Shown here: one piece after another, positions 1 to 8,926 of the stretch
How the letters are laid out: each line of letters begins with the position of its first letter
Numbering within the stretch: the stretch's first letter is position 1
Assembly: GCA_963743325.1 (NCBI GenBank)
Contig: CAVUOZ010000010.1
Span: 62,001-126,000, forward strand
Source: DATFVA01 sp963743325
GTDB lineage: Bacteria; Bacteroidota; Ignavibacteria; Ignavibacteriales; Ignavibacteriaceae
Length of the DNA stretch: 64,000 nt
Direction of reading: 5' to 3'
Notes under the pieces: generated by a model
The model's input: the letters and a program-made list of their open reading frames with translations, nothing else
Databases searched by the model: none
What the model was told of the DNA's origin: nothing
Translations under genes and position numbers: made by a program

Positions 1-321
1 ATGACAGGACTGGTACTTGGAGGTATCAGGCTCATCCTGGAAATTCAAAATAAAATTTATCCCTTATCAAATGATTTCCTCCGGTTCACCGCATCGATTA
101 ACTTTTTGCACTATGCAATTTTCCTTTTCATCGTCTGTTCTGCAGTTCTTGTTTTCGTTAGTCTTGCAACGGAGGCTCCTGCAGGAAAGAAGCTCGAAAA
201 ATTAGTTATAGCCGCAGGCGATATAAATTATAAGGCTGATTTGAAATGGAGAAAAGTAAATATAACTGCCTCAATTGTTCTGGTCTCAATACTGATATTC
301 CTTTGGTGGACATTCGGATAG
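1..321 (+). CDS. Sodium:solute symporter (SSS family), C-terminal part only
   Basis: This is the last ~106 residues of an integral membrane transporter; the gene runs off the left edge, so the ATG at base 1 is an internal methionine. Two hydrophobic segments are visible, one around residues 35-55 and one at the C-terminus (about 87-105), separated by a charged loop. The opening 'TGLVLGGIRLILE' and the later 'INFLHYAIFLF' match the C-terminal helices of SSS sodium/sugar-type symporters as I know that family. The substrate cannot be read from this tail. The next gene starts 26 bases downstream on the same strand, so they may be cotranscribed. The neighbouring chitinase suggests a sugar substrate, but that is a guess. 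Confidence 0.6.
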   Translation: MTGLVLGGIRLILEIQNKIYPLSNDFLRFTASINFLHYAIFLFIVCSAVLVFVSLATEAPAGKKLEKLVIAAGDINYKADLKWRKVNITASIVLVSILIFLWWTFG

Positions 322-347
322 AATTTTAAGTACCCGGTAAAAAATAA

Positions 348-2786
348 ATGAAGAAAATATCGCTTGTAATTTCTCTCCTGGCAGTAGCTGTTATTTCTGC
401 ATATACTATTTATAAAGTTTATCCCTCTGTTCATCCGCTGGGAGCGGTTAAACTCTATTATAATTCAAATGCAATTACAGAAAAAGGGGACGAGCTTGTT
501 AATAAGCTTAATCTTAATAAAGAGAACAAAACTGAAATAACAACACTTCAGTCAAATACAGAACTAATAAGAAGCTTATACGGCACCTATTCTTTCGATG
601 AAGCCAATGAACTTTTACGCGAAAAGATTCCCGGATATTACTGGGATCTTGAGTGGAAGAAACCTGATGAAGGTGTCGTAATCAGTAGTGATGAGAACAA
701 AAAGCAGACGATTTCAGCCGGAGATTTTGTTCTCAATTATGATGCAGCGGGAAACCTGTTAAAATTTAAAAGAGAAATAAACGATTCATTAAAACTCAAT
801 CCGGTTTCCGAGGATGAAGCGAGACAGATTGCTGCAGATTTTTTAAAGAGGTATTCTCCCGTTGATCCGGTGACCGGTACTACTGTTATCCGATATAACT
901 CCAAAAGAAGTTTCATCGAACAGAATTTTCAGAAGACTGAAAAACAGATACGGACGGATTACAAATTTTCATGGAAAGCTCCATCATCAGACATAAATAA
1001 AGATCTGTTAATCAGTGTTACTGTATCGGGGGATTTAATTTCCGAATATGATTTGTCTTTCATTATACCGGAAAATGTATCAGGGAGCCGCGACAGTGTA
1101 TTCTCTGCCGCAACACAGATTCCTTTCTATATAATTGTTTATATACTCATCATTATTATAGGGTACAAGAGAATTCGGGCGTATGAAGTAAGTTTCAGGC
1201 TTGCAATAATAATGGGACTAATTGTCGGCGTAACCTTTAGTATAAACCTGTACACTCTGATAGCTGATTCATCTTCCGGATGGGAGTTATGGCTCCCGCT
1301 TATTTTCAGCACAATCTTTCTGGCCGGAGGAGTTTTTATAAGCTGGGCAGTCAGTGAAACTATAGCGAGGGAAGCGTGGAAACATAAGTTCATCTCGATT
1401 GATCTTCTAAGCAAGGGTTATGCTTTTCATTCAAAGGTCGGAACTGCGGGTATTACAGGGCTTATTGGAAGTTTCCTCTTTTATCTGGTATGGGTAGGAA
1501 TTCTTTTTGTATCTGAAAAAATGCTGCATATCTCATTTATTACCAAGAACAGCTCATCTTTGATTTCACATTTCCATTCTATTAGTCCTGCACTTAACAT
1601 TATTGATAAAAGCATATACCCCCAGGTTTATGCAGCGGCAATTTTCTTTTTATTTGTTATGTCCGGTTTGAAAAGGAGATTCACCTCGCTTTATATTCTG
1701 ATACCTATCTGTGCCGTGCTTTGGGGAGTGGTAAACTTTAATGATCTACTGCCTTTATACTGGGGCGCCGCAACAGGAATCATAATGGGCGTTCTATTTA
1801 TGATGTTCTTTAACTATTATGATCTTTTGTCTTCACTTACAGCATTAATTGTGTTCAACATTATTGATGTCGGGATATCCCTCTTCACAAGCGGAAATAC
1901 GTATTACCTGAATTCAGGTTATTACCTAATACTGGTCTTTGTTCTTTTAGTCGTGTTTCTCACAATCAGTTTATTCTCAAAAGATAAAATAACTGATTAT
2001 GATTCAATTACCCCTGCATTTGTAAAGAACATAACAGAACGGCAGAGACTGCAGAGAGAACTTGAAATCGCACGTGAAGTGCAGATGAGCTTTCTGCCTT
2101 CGAAAGATCCCCGTTTTAACGGTCTTGACATTGCAGCGCGATGCATTCCCGCACTTGAAGTCGGAGGGGATTACTATGATTTTGTTCACCTAGATGATAA
2201 CAGGTTCGGGATTATTATAGGGGATGTTTCAGGTAAAGGTACGCATGCGGCATTTTATATGACACTTGCCAAAGGTTTCGTTAAGGCCCTTTCGAAAACG
2301 GTTAATTCGCCATCTGAGTTTCTGATAAAAATAAATGAACTCTTTTATGAAAATGTGGAGCGCGGTACATTTATAAGTATGATATATGGAATTTTTGATG
2401 TGAGTGCCCGGACGCTTACGTTTTCAAGAGCGGGACATAATCCTGTAATTGCCAAACATTCGGGTAAAAAAGAATTAGAGTTGCTTAATCCTGTTGGACT
2501 TGCTCTTGGACTTGAGAACGGAACGATATTCAGCAGAACGATCAAAGAAATCAAAGTGCATATGCAAAGGGGAGATACTTTTGTTTTTTATACAGACGGA
2601 TTTACAGAAGCGAGGAATAAATATAAACTGGAATTTACCGAGCAGAGATTGACTGACACAATCTCACAAAATATAGAACTTCCGGCAAAAGAACTGCTTG
2701 AAAAAACTATAACGGATGTTAAGACATTTGCAGGAAAAGCCCTGCAGCATGATGATATGACAATGGTTGTAGTGAAAATCTTATAA
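348..2786 (+). CDS. Membrane-anchored SpoIIE/RsbU-type PP2C phosphatase
   Basis: 812-residue sensor phosphatase. An N-terminal membrane anchor (residues ~4-22) is followed by an extracytoplasmic domain of about 230 residues, roughly seven or eight hydrophobic segments (~255-545), and a cytoplasmic SpoIIE/PP2C-like Ser/Thr phosphatase domain (~570-812). The linker into the catalytic domain carries the usual 'ELEIAREVQMSFLP' helix. Metal-binding PP2C motifs are present: 'GGDYYDF', 'GDVSGKG' and the terminal 'DDMTMVVV'. Relatives dephosphorylate anti-sigma-factor antagonists in partner-switching pathways. No anti-sigma factor or antagonist gene lies nearby, so the partner is unknown. The large periplasmic domain suggests it senses an external signal. 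Confidence 0.85.
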   Translation: MKKISLVISLLAVAVISAYTIYKVYPSVHPLGAVKLYYNSNAITEKGDELVNKLNLNKENKTEITTLQSNTELIRSLYGTYSFDEANELLREKIPGYYWDLEWKKPDEGVVISSDENKKQTISAGDFVLNYDAAGNLLKFKREINDSLKLNPVSEDEARQIAADFLKRYSPVDPVTGTTVIRYNSKRSFIEQNFQKTEKQIRTDYKFSWKAPSSDINKDLLISVTVSGDLISEYDLSFIIPENVSGSRDSVFSAATQIPFYIIVYILIIIIGYKRIRAYEVSFRLAIIMGLIVGVTFSINLYTLIADSSSGWELWLPLIFSTIFLAGGVFISWAVSETIAREAWKHKFISIDLLSKGYAFHSKVGTAGITGLIGSFLFYLVWVGILFVSEKMLHISFITKNSSSLISHFHSISPALNIIDKSIYPQVYAAAIFFLFVMSGLKRRFTSLYILIPICAVLWGVVNFNDLLPLYWGAATGIIMGVLFMMFFNYYDLLSSLTALIVFNIIDVGISLFTSGNTYYLNSGYYLILVFVLLVVFLTISLFSKDKITDYDSITPAFVKNITERQRLQRELEIAREVQMSFLPSKDPRFNGLDIAARCIPALEVGGDYYDFVHLDDNRFGIIIGDVSGKGTHAAFYMTLAKGFVKALSKTVNSPSEFLIKINELFYENVERGTFISMIYGIFDVSARTLTFSRAGHNPVIAKHSGKKELELLNPVGLALGLENGTIFSRTIKEIKVHMQRGDTFVFYTDGFTEARNKYKLEFTEQRLTDTISQNIELPAKELLEKTITDVKTFAGKALQHDDMTMVVVKIL

Positions 2787-3049
2787 TACACAGGCAAGTT
2801 CATTCCAGCTTGTAAATTGTATCCAATGGGGGGAGATTTTGACAAAATGGCAGACAGAAAAAGTTCAATTGACGTAGAGCTTTCCAGAGGTCTTTTGTAA
2901 GCGAAAGAAAGACGAGAGATAAACGAGAGATATACCTGAGATGAAGGCAGCCCAAATTCCGGAAAAAAGATCGTTTTTCCCGGGATGAATATTAATTGTC
3001 TCTGCCATTATGGCAGAGGGGGGAATAACTGAATTTGTTGATACAACAT
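2787..3049. other. Gap with no convincing gene
   Basis: After the phosphatase gene there are about 260 bases without a supported reading frame on either strand. No strong terminator is visible. The stretch leads into the decayed phosphorylase tail and may be further eroded coding DNA from that gene, but I could not recover recognisable peptide from it. Confidence 0.4.
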
Positions 3050-3327
3050 ATACGGACAGGCTGCTTTTTTACTGCGGTAATAAAATATATGCTGGGCATC
3101 AGGCTGTCATATGCAGGACTTGTTACTGATCCTTGTTTTCCCTCAGACAGGAAAGGTTTTGAAGTTACAAGGAAGGGCGCGGGGTTCTTTACAAAATTAT
3201 TTTGAAAAATCCTGACGGAATACAAAAGGGTGTGAAATCGATTAAAGTAAACGGATTAGAAAATGGAGATCCTATGCCTGTTATGGATAACCGATCAGTT
3301 AATAAAATAGAAGTTACAATTGGTTAA
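3050..3327 (+). pseudogene. GH94 phosphorylase remnant (chitobiose/cellobiose phosphorylase-like C-terminus)
   Basis: No intact ORF exists here, but two plus-strand frames read as consecutive pieces of a glycoside hydrolase family 94 C-terminus. Frame one (from about 3050) gives 'AVIKYMLGIRLSYAGL' then 'DPCFPSDRKGFEVTRK'. Frame two (from 3184) gives 'YKIILKNPDGIQKGVKSI' and closes with 'NKIEVTIG' and a stop at 3325-3327. These match the family's conserved 'YMLGIRP..DGL.IDPCIP...FEVTR' and 'NP.G..KGVKSI.VNG' signatures, in order and with normal spacing. A frame change sits near the GCGGGGTT at about 3179-3186. Most of the gene is missing upstream, so it is decayed. The chitinase that follows suggests that it was an N,N'-diacetylchitobiose phosphorylase; that assignment is inference. 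Confidence 0.7.
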
Positions 3328-3364
3328 ATATTCTGCATTTAGAATTAAAAAATAATTTATTAAA

Positions 3365-4951
3365 ATGAAACAAATTTTAATTATAGCCTTACTTTTTTGG
3401 CCTATAATAATTAGTGCCCAGAAGAAAGAAATCGTTGCTTACCTCCCGGAATGGCGCGCCAAGGGAGAACATCCCTATTATGTAAAGGATGTTGAAAAAC
3501 ATAATTCAGCGGATAAGATTACCGTGATAAATTACTCTTTCCTGATCCCTGAACCTGACTCATCAGGAAATATTATTCCTGATTTTCTGGATTCTAATAT
3601 GGCATATCAGCAAATATATACTTCAGATATGAGTATCGATGGTATAGCTGACGACTCAACACAACCGCTGCGCGGACAGTTTAACCAGTTAAAGAAATTA
3701 AAACAAAAACATCCGCAGCTTAAAATTGTACTCTCAGTAGGAGGATGGGAAGGATCAATTTATTTTTCGGATGCAGCCCTGACGCCTGAATCAAGAGAAA
3801 TATTTGTGAATACCTGTATCGACAGATTCATCTCGGGTAATCTGCCTGTAGTGAACGGGGCAGGGGGCAAAGGTGCTGCTGCAGGAATTTTTGATGGGTT
3901 TGATGTCGACTGGGAATACCCTGTAAAGGGCGGAGTTGATAGCACGCATCATAATCCGGAAGATAATAATAATCTGTCGAAGCTTTTTGCTTTATTCAGA
4001 GTAAAACTTGATTCGATAAATCCAGATTATATTCTTACAGCTGCTGTGCCTGCGACAGAAAAATATGCGCGATACTACAATATTAATAATGACCAGCAGT
4101 ATTTGGATTGGTACAACTTAATAACTTATGATTACCGCGGAGGGTGGGACAAAGTTACGGGCCATAATTCTAATCTCCTTTCATCTTCTGCAGATACAAC
4201 GTTTAACAGAGAACGAAACTCATTCGATAAAACCATTCATTTATATAATTGTGTTTATGGGGTAAGCAGGTCCAAGCTGGTACCGGGCGCGGCTTTTTAC
4301 GGAAGGGGCTGGGAAGATGTGGACTCAGTTAACTATGGCTTAGGTATGAGCGGAAGTTCAACAAAAGGCATTCCGGAAGATGGCTTTAATTATTTCTCTG
4401 ACCTTGAAGAGTTACTAAAACAGGGATTTGAGCTGCACTGGGATAAATATGCGATGGCTCCATACTTGTATAATTCGGAGGATAAGATCTTCTGGACATT
4501 TGATAATGTCAAATCCATTGCCTTAAAAGCCCGCTATACAGATGCTTACGATTTAAGAGGAATTATGTTCTGGGAAATCACCGGAGATGATTCTCTGGGC
4601 ACATTGGTCAATACTATTTATACCAGGAATATGCCCGGGGTAAAGATTAGTTCCGGCAAAAAAGGAGGTTCACTGCCGGAGATAAGTATTATTAAACCAT
4701 CGTCTTCAGATTGGGTTAACCAGGGCACTAACATGGTTATTGAAACTGAATCATCCGGCAATGATGGGGATATAGTAAAAGTTGAGTTTTATGTCGATGA
4801 CAAATCAATAGGTTATAATACTCAGGCACCATTCGACTGGGTCTGGTTCAATGTTCCTGAAGGGAAGCACAAGATTAAAGTCATTGCCCGGGATAATTAT
4901 GGTAAGAAGAAAGAATCGATTCCGGTTGAAATCGATGTCAGAGAGAGGTAA
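3365..4951 (+). CDS. Secreted GH18 chitinase-like glycoside hydrolase with C-terminal Ig-like domain
   Basis: 528 residues. A signal peptide (residues 1-18, ending at 'ISAQ') is followed by a GH18 TIM-barrel domain (~22-420) and an Ig-like domain (~438-528). The barrel carries the 'SVGGW' strand near residue 124 and the catalytic DxxDxDxE motif as D177, D180, D182 and E184 ('DGFDVDWEYP'), so the general acid is present. GH18 enzymes cleave beta-1,4 N-acetylglucosamine chains by substrate-assisted catalysis. The Ig-like domain ('VEFYVDDKSIGYNTQAPF' region) is a common accessory module of secreted glycosidases. No T9SS tail is present, so the protein is probably periplasmic or released by another route. 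The upstream GH94 remnant fits a former chitin-use locus. Confidence 0.88.
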   Translation: MKQILIIALLFWPIIISAQKKEIVAYLPEWRAKGEHPYYVKDVEKHNSADKITVINYSFLIPEPDSSGNIIPDFLDSNMAYQQIYTSDMSIDGIADDSTQPLRGQFNQLKKLKQKHPQLKIVLSVGGWEGSIYFSDAALTPESREIFVNTCIDRFISGNLPVVNGAGGKGAAAGIFDGFDVDWEYPVKGGVDSTHHNPEDNNNLSKLFALFRVKLDSINPDYILTAAVPATEKYARYYNINNDQQYLDWYNLITYDYRGGWDKVTGHNSNLLSSSADTTFNRERNSFDKTIHLYNCVYGVSRSKLVPGAAFYGRGWEDVDSVNYGLGMSGSSTKGIPEDGFNYFSDLEELLKQGFELHWDKYAMAPYLYNSEDKIFWTFDNVKSIALKARYTDAYDLRGIMFWEITGDDSLGTLVNTIYTRNMPGVKISSGKKGGSLPEISIIKPSSSDWVNQGTNMVIETESSGNDGDIVKVEFYVDDKSIGYNTQAPFDWVWFNVPEGKHKIKVIARDNYGKKKESIPVEIDVRER

Positions 4952-5280
4952 TAAATGATTAATATTTGTGATTTAAAACTGAGTGTAACAATATCCGAAA
5001 AGTTAAATTCATTTGATAAATTCCCGGATTAGTGCAGAGGATTGCTGTTATCTTTTTAATATCACCGATCATTTTTTCACGATTTAATATAAGAGTAATC
5101 ATTGCTCTTGCCTGTTCTATTCTGCTTTTGTATTGAGCCTAATGACTCTTATTCCGGTTCCGGGTCTGGACTTTCAAAGTTTAAAACCTGCCAAAAATTT
5201 AGGGGCATGAGTGGATAAACTGATTTTTGGAAATCGCTTATTGGCTCAATCCCGGGTTTGAGTTCCTGAAGGTTTATTAA
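4952..5280. other. Intergenic stretch, nothing firm
   Basis: Between the chitinase and the bactofilin I see no supported gene. A 34-codon frame at 5032-5136 (GTG start) would give a purely hydrophobic peptide, but it has no clear ribosome-binding site. Confidence 0.35.
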
Positions 5281-5400
5281 TTAACCTCCGAGGTTATCTT
5301 TTGTCCATCTGATTGGCATATCCAGCGACAAAAGAACGCTGTCATCCTCTATAATCTTATTCCAAAAATCCTGAAAATCCCGTGGAATACTGCCTATTTG
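5281..5400 (-). other. Open, protein-like minus-strand stretch without a start
   Basis: Just downstream of the bactofilin stop a 39-codon minus-strand frame reads as plausible protein, including 'PRDFQDFWNKI' and 'LDMPIRWTKDNLGG', and ends in TAA at 5281-5283. An in-frame stop precedes it and there is no good start codon. It could be the decayed tail of a gene. I do not recognise the family. Confidence 0.25.
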
Positions 5401-5798
5401 TTAATGGGTTTAATCTGCTTAGAAGCATCAATGGTTTCATTAGTGAATGATTCACCCATTTTACATTTTCCATCAAACTTTGCTCCCTCTTTGACAACAA
5501 GCGATTTAGTAAATATATCCCCGTTCAAATTCCCTTTTTCTTCTATAGTCAATTTGTTTTTTGCTTTTACAGTCCCGGTAACACTGCCCCCGATACTAAT
5601 TACATCAGCATTTATCTGACCATTCACTTCACCATTTGCGCCGATAACCACATTACCCTGGGATGTCAGATCTCCCTGAATTTCACCTTCAACCCGGATA
5701 TTACCATTACTTTTAATCTTCCCTTCAATTTTAACCCCGACACTTATAATCGTTGTTTCCTCGGATTTTCTTTCTTCAGGCGATAAGTTTCTTAGCAT
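5394..5798 (-). CDS. Bactofilin (polymer-forming cytoskeletal protein)
   Basis: 134 residues, mostly a bactofilin domain (~20-120). The regular short beta-turn repeats with spaced glycines and hydrophobics are visible ('VEGEIQGDLTSQGNVVIG', 'GGSVTGTVKAKNKL'); these form a right-handed beta-helix that polymerises without nucleotide. The N- and C-terminal tails are charged and low in complexity, as is usual in the family. Bactofilins act at the inner membrane in cell shape, stalk or chromosome-positioning roles. The common partner, an M23 endopeptidase, is not adjacent here. The gene stands alone on the minus strand, facing the chitinase gene. Confidence 0.88.
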   Translation of the reverse strand: MLRNLSPEERKSEETTIISVGVKIEGKIKSNGNIRVEGEIQGDLTSQGNVVIGANGEVNGQINADVISIGGSVTGTVKAKNKLTIEEKGNLNGDIFTKSLVVKEGAKFDGKCKMGESFTNETIDASKQIKPINK

Positions 5799-6101
5799 AA
5801 CATTATTCCCTATAAAAATTGAATAAAATTATTGGTTAATAATAAAGTAGTTCTTATGGCAATATACTTTTTTTGGTTTAAAATAGTAATTCTTTTTTTA
5901 AAGCTGTGAGATAAAGTAAGATGATTTATCATTGGAGCATCATTCCTGAGACTAATCTATTCTCTTTTTAATATTTCTGATGAAGAAGCCATTTTAATCC
6001 TATCCTTTAATCTATCCTATTGGATAATATCCCGACAATATTTATCTTAAACCCGTTTTCTAAGCTATTCCGCAAAATTAAAGCAAAAAAATAGGAGTTC
6101 T
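5799..6101. other. AT-rich divergent intergenic region
   Basis: About 300 bases separate the bactofilin start (minus) from the DUF2911 gene (plus). It is AT-rich and must hold both promoters. A short direct repeat ('aatcctatcct' and 'aatctatcct') lies near 5997-6020. I see no coding frame and cannot place the promoters with confidence. Confidence 0.4.
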
Positions 6102-6938
6102 ATGCGCATTTACATCTTTTTAATATTCATAACCCTGATAATTGGAAACTTAAGCACTGCACAGCAATTCAGGGCACCGCGGCCAAGTCCTGATGCTTCT
6201 GTAAGCCAGGTAGTCGGTATAACAAAAATTACAGTCGATTACAGTTCTCCGGCTGTTAAGGGAAGAACAATCTGGGGAGAACTGGTTCCGTATGGTAAAG
6301 TCTGGAGGACTGGTGCAAATGAAGTTACATCAATAACATTCAGCACACCGGTTAAAGTGAATGGAAATGAACTGGCATCAGGAACATACGGAATCCATAT
6401 GATTCCCGACAAACAGGAATGGGAAATAATCTTTAGTAAGGATACTAAAGTTGACGACCCGATGGATTATGATGAAACGAAGGATGCGTTAAGAATTAAG
6501 GTAAAGCCGGAGGAGAATTCTTTTACGGAGAGAATGGCTTTCACAATAACGGATATGGATGAAAACAGTGCAAAGGTAAACCTTATTTGGGATAAGCTAA
6601 AGGTTTCATTTAATGTGGCTGCAGCTACACAGGATCTAGTCCTGGAAAATGCACGGAATTTAAACGCGTGGGCCGACCTTAATTCCGCTGCTTCATACTG
6701 CCTTCAGAATAATATAAATTTTGATGAAGGATTCAGATGGATACAAGCCTCTGTATTAATTAATGAAAATTACTGGAATAAGAGAATTGAAGCACAGTAC
6801 CTGGCAAAAATGAACAGGAAAGATGAAGCAATTGCTGCAATGGAAAAAGCTATAGATTATGGTTCAAAGATGGACAGCCAGCCTTTTGACCTGGAAAATA
6901 TGAAGAAGATGCTGAAAGAATGGAAAGGAATAAAATAA
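6102..6938 (+). CDS. Secreted DUF2911 protein
   Basis: 278 residues with a signal peptide (1-20, cleavage near 'TAQQF'). The DUF2911 domain covers roughly residues 22-175, including 'VDYSSPAVKGRTIWG', 'YGKVWRTGANE' and 'SGTYGIHMIPD', which are strongly conserved in this Bacteroidetes-group family. The C-terminal ~90 residues look like a helical hairpin (TPR-like: 'AQYLAKMNRKDEAIAAMEKA'). Function is unknown; the domain is an exported beta-rich module. It has its own ribosome-binding site ('taggag') and appears monocistronic. Confidence 0.85.
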   Translation: MRIYIFLIFITLIIGNLSTAQQFRAPRPSPDASVSQVVGITKITVDYSSPAVKGRTIWGELVPYGKVWRTGANEVTSITFSTPVKVNGNELASGTYGIHMIPDKQEWEIIFSKDTKVDDPMDYDETKDALRIKVKPEENSFTERMAFTITDMDENSAKVNLIWDKLKVSFNVAAATQDLVLENARNLNAWADLNSAASYCLQNNINFDEGFRWIQASVLINENYWNKRIEAQYLAKMNRKDEAIAAMEKAIDYGSKMDSQPFDLENMKKMLKEWKGIK

Positions 6939-6958
6939 TTTGCCGGCTATAAATAAAG

Positions 6959-7007
6959 ATTGGATAGTTTTTCTTCAGATGTAACTCTGATTACTTGACT
7001 ATCCAAT
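6959..7007. terminator. Inverted repeat between convergent genes
   Basis: An 11-base perfect inverted repeat (GATTGGATAGT ... ACTATCCAATC) with a loop of about 27 bases lies just downstream of the DUF2911 gene and downstream of the minus-strand gene at 7177. A few T residues follow the first arm but there is no clean U-tract after the stem. It may be a weak bidirectional terminator. Confidence 0.35.
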
Positions 7008-7176
7008 CAAATCTTAATGATTAATTTAATAATAATTAAAATTAGAAGCTGATAATAAATTATCAACTCCTATTCACAATATAATCTCTGAAAATTAATA
7101 ATCAAGAGTTGAATGCAGAGGTGTATCCTCAAGCACATGAAACATTCTGTCAGACAGGCAAACGCAAATCCCTGAA

Positions 7177-7398
7177 TTACTTGAAAAATATAAAGATAAT
7201 TATTCCAAGCATTGCAAAAAGAATAACTAAGGGATTTCCGGAAATGATTTCATTATAAAGAATTGAGGGTGAGACTGCTCTCAGAAAATAATCAGTTTTT
7301 GTAGATCCCAGGGACATTATGATATACCCAACAGCTGACCCCAGATAAAATGAAGCTAACATTTTCAGGATGAACAAAATTTTAGATTTTATATTCAT
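7177..7398 (-). CDS. Small membrane protein, unknown function
   Basis: 73 residues with two hydrophobic segments (~10-30 and ~53-72) separated by a polar loop, so probably a two-helix inner-membrane protein. I do not recognise a family. It lies 40 bases downstream of the NDH-2 gene on the same strand and may be cotranscribed with it, which would be consistent with, but does not show, a respiratory role. Confidence 0.5.
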   Translation of the reverse strand: MNIKSKILFILKMLASFYLGSAVGYIIMSLGSTKTDYFLRAVSPSILYNEIISGNPLVILFAMLGIIIFIFFK

Positions 7399-7438
7399 AT
7401 AAAAATCTTTAATTGTTCATTATAACTTAATAAAATGA

Positions 7439-8695
7439 TTACTTAATTAAATGTTCCTGATTTTTTGTAATTAACCTTACCCCCCGTCTGCCTGTAAGGT
7501 AATACCATATCCATTCTGCCATGACTCTGAACCTGTTTCTAAAAGTGATGAGAAAAAAGATGTGAACGAATGACCAGAGAAACCAGGCAATAAATCCTGT
7601 AAATTCCATCTTCCTGATCTTTGCTACTGCTTTTGCTTTACCTATTGTTGCCAATATCCCTTTATCAAAATAGCGGAATGGCTCTCTATCATGGAAATCT
7701 TTTCTGCTGTTTATAAGTTTTGCAACATACTTCGCCTGCTGCATTGCTACCGGAGCAATTCCCGGTAGAAGTTCACCATTCTCTGCTAATACCCGTGCAG
7801 CATCACCAATTACAAAAATCTCCGGATGATCTTTTATGCTTAAATCTTTTTGAACAATAACTCTGCCCGCCCTGTCAAGTTCAACTTCCAGTGATTTAAG
7901 CAGAGGAGAAGCCTCATTACCTGCAGCCCAGATTACATTTGCTGTTTCAATAAATTCATCTTTAAGCTGTACACCTCTGTCATCAACATTTGTTACAAGT
8001 TTCCCGGTGATGACTTCTACACCCAGTTCTTCCAGCTCCTTTTTGGCACTTTCGGATAAATGTTCCGAGAAGGCAGTTAAAACTCTGGGTGCTGCTTCAA
8101 CCAGTAAAACCTTTGCTTCTTCCGGATGAATATATCTGAAATTCCGGAGCATTGTTTTTCTGGCAATTTCTGCAATAGCACCTGCCATTTCAACTCCCGT
8201 AGGACCGCCCCCGACGATTACAAAAGTTAAGAACCTGACTCTTCCGGCAGGATCTGAGATCATTTCTGCTTTTTCAAATGAGATTAAAATTCTTTCTCTT
8301 ATTGACAATGCATCGCTCAGGGTTTTTAATCCGGGAGCATATTGTTCCCATTCGCTTTTACCGAAGTATGAATGGCTTGAACCAGGAGAAACGATCAAAT
8401 AATCGAATTGTAAGCTTCTGTCATTTAAAAGGATGAGTTTTTTTCCTTTATCTATGGAAATTACATCGGACATTATAACTTCAGTATTTTCTTTTCCACT
8501 CAGGAGTGCACGGATAGGTACTGCTATATCCCCGGGGGAAAGTGCCGCAGTTGCAACCTGGTAAAGTAGCGGTTGAAAAAGGTGATAATTCGTCCTGTCT
8601 ACAAGAGTAATTTGCAGGTTCGCGCTGTCAAGATGCCGGGCTGCGGTGAGACCACCGAAGCCGCCGCCAATAATTATAACCTTAGCCGGTATCAT
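7439..8695 (-). CDS. ndh: Type II NADH:quinone oxidoreductase (NDH-2)
   Basis: 418 residues, a usual length for NDH-2. It has the FAD-binding 'GGGFGGL' at residues 10-16, the 'HLFQPLLYQVATAALS' segment typical of NDH-2, a second dinucleotide fold 'VIVGGGPTGVEMAG' near residue 160 for NADH, and 'IFVIGDAA' in the FAD region. The C-terminal ~60 residues contain a hydrophobic stretch ('FTGFIAWFLWSFVHIFFL') that would anchor it to the inner membrane. The enzyme passes electrons from NADH to quinone without pumping protons. A Bacteroidetes-type promoter candidate lies directly upstream. Confidence 0.88.
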   Translation of the reverse strand: MIPAKVIIIGGGFGGLTAARHLDSANLQITLVDRTNYHLFQPLLYQVATAALSPGDIAVPIRALLSGKENTEVIMSDVISIDKGKKLILLNDRSLQFDYLIVSPGSSHSYFGKSEWEQYAPGLKTLSDALSIRERILISFEKAEMISDPAGRVRFLTFVIVGGGPTGVEMAGAIAEIARKTMLRNFRYIHPEEAKVLLVEAAPRVLTAFSEHLSESAKKELEELGVEVITGKLVTNVDDRGVQLKDEFIETANVIWAAGNEASPLLKSLEVELDRAGRVIVQKDLSIKDHPEIFVIGDAARVLAENGELLPGIAPVAMQQAKYVAKLINSRKDFHDREPFRYFDKGILATIGKAKAVAKIRKMEFTGFIAWFLWSFVHIFFLITFRNRFRVMAEWIWYYLTGRRGVRLITKNQEHLIK

Positions 8696-8723
8696 ATAGT
8701 ATTAATTGTTGCTTTTGAGTGTA

Positions 8724-8754
8724 CAAATATAGGAAAGAAAAGACATCCCGCAAT
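8724..8754 (-). promoter_or_regulatory. Possible TAnnTTTG-type promoter for ndh
   Basis: On the minus strand, TATATTTG (8731-8724) matches the Bacteroidetes -7 consensus TAnnTTTG, and ATTG (8754-8751) lies 19 bases upstream at the expected -33 position. The predicted transcript start would be about 20 bases before the ndh ATG. Only a pattern match. Confidence 0.35.
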
Positions 8755-8926
8755 CATGTAAGCAATTAATCATCATCACAACACAATCCTTTCTCCATTA
8801 TTAATTTCATAATTAGCTTTTATTATACCTCCCAATTTTTATTGCAAAGCTGTAATAAAAGAGCTAATTTTATTTTTTTATTACAGAATAAGTTTTTTGT
8901 AAAAAATTCAGGTGAAAGGTTATTTG

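Noticed and set aside
5032..5136. 34-codon hydrophobic frame with GTG start
   Set aside because: No ribosome-binding site and a low-complexity hydrophobic composition; AT-rich DNA gives such frames by chance.
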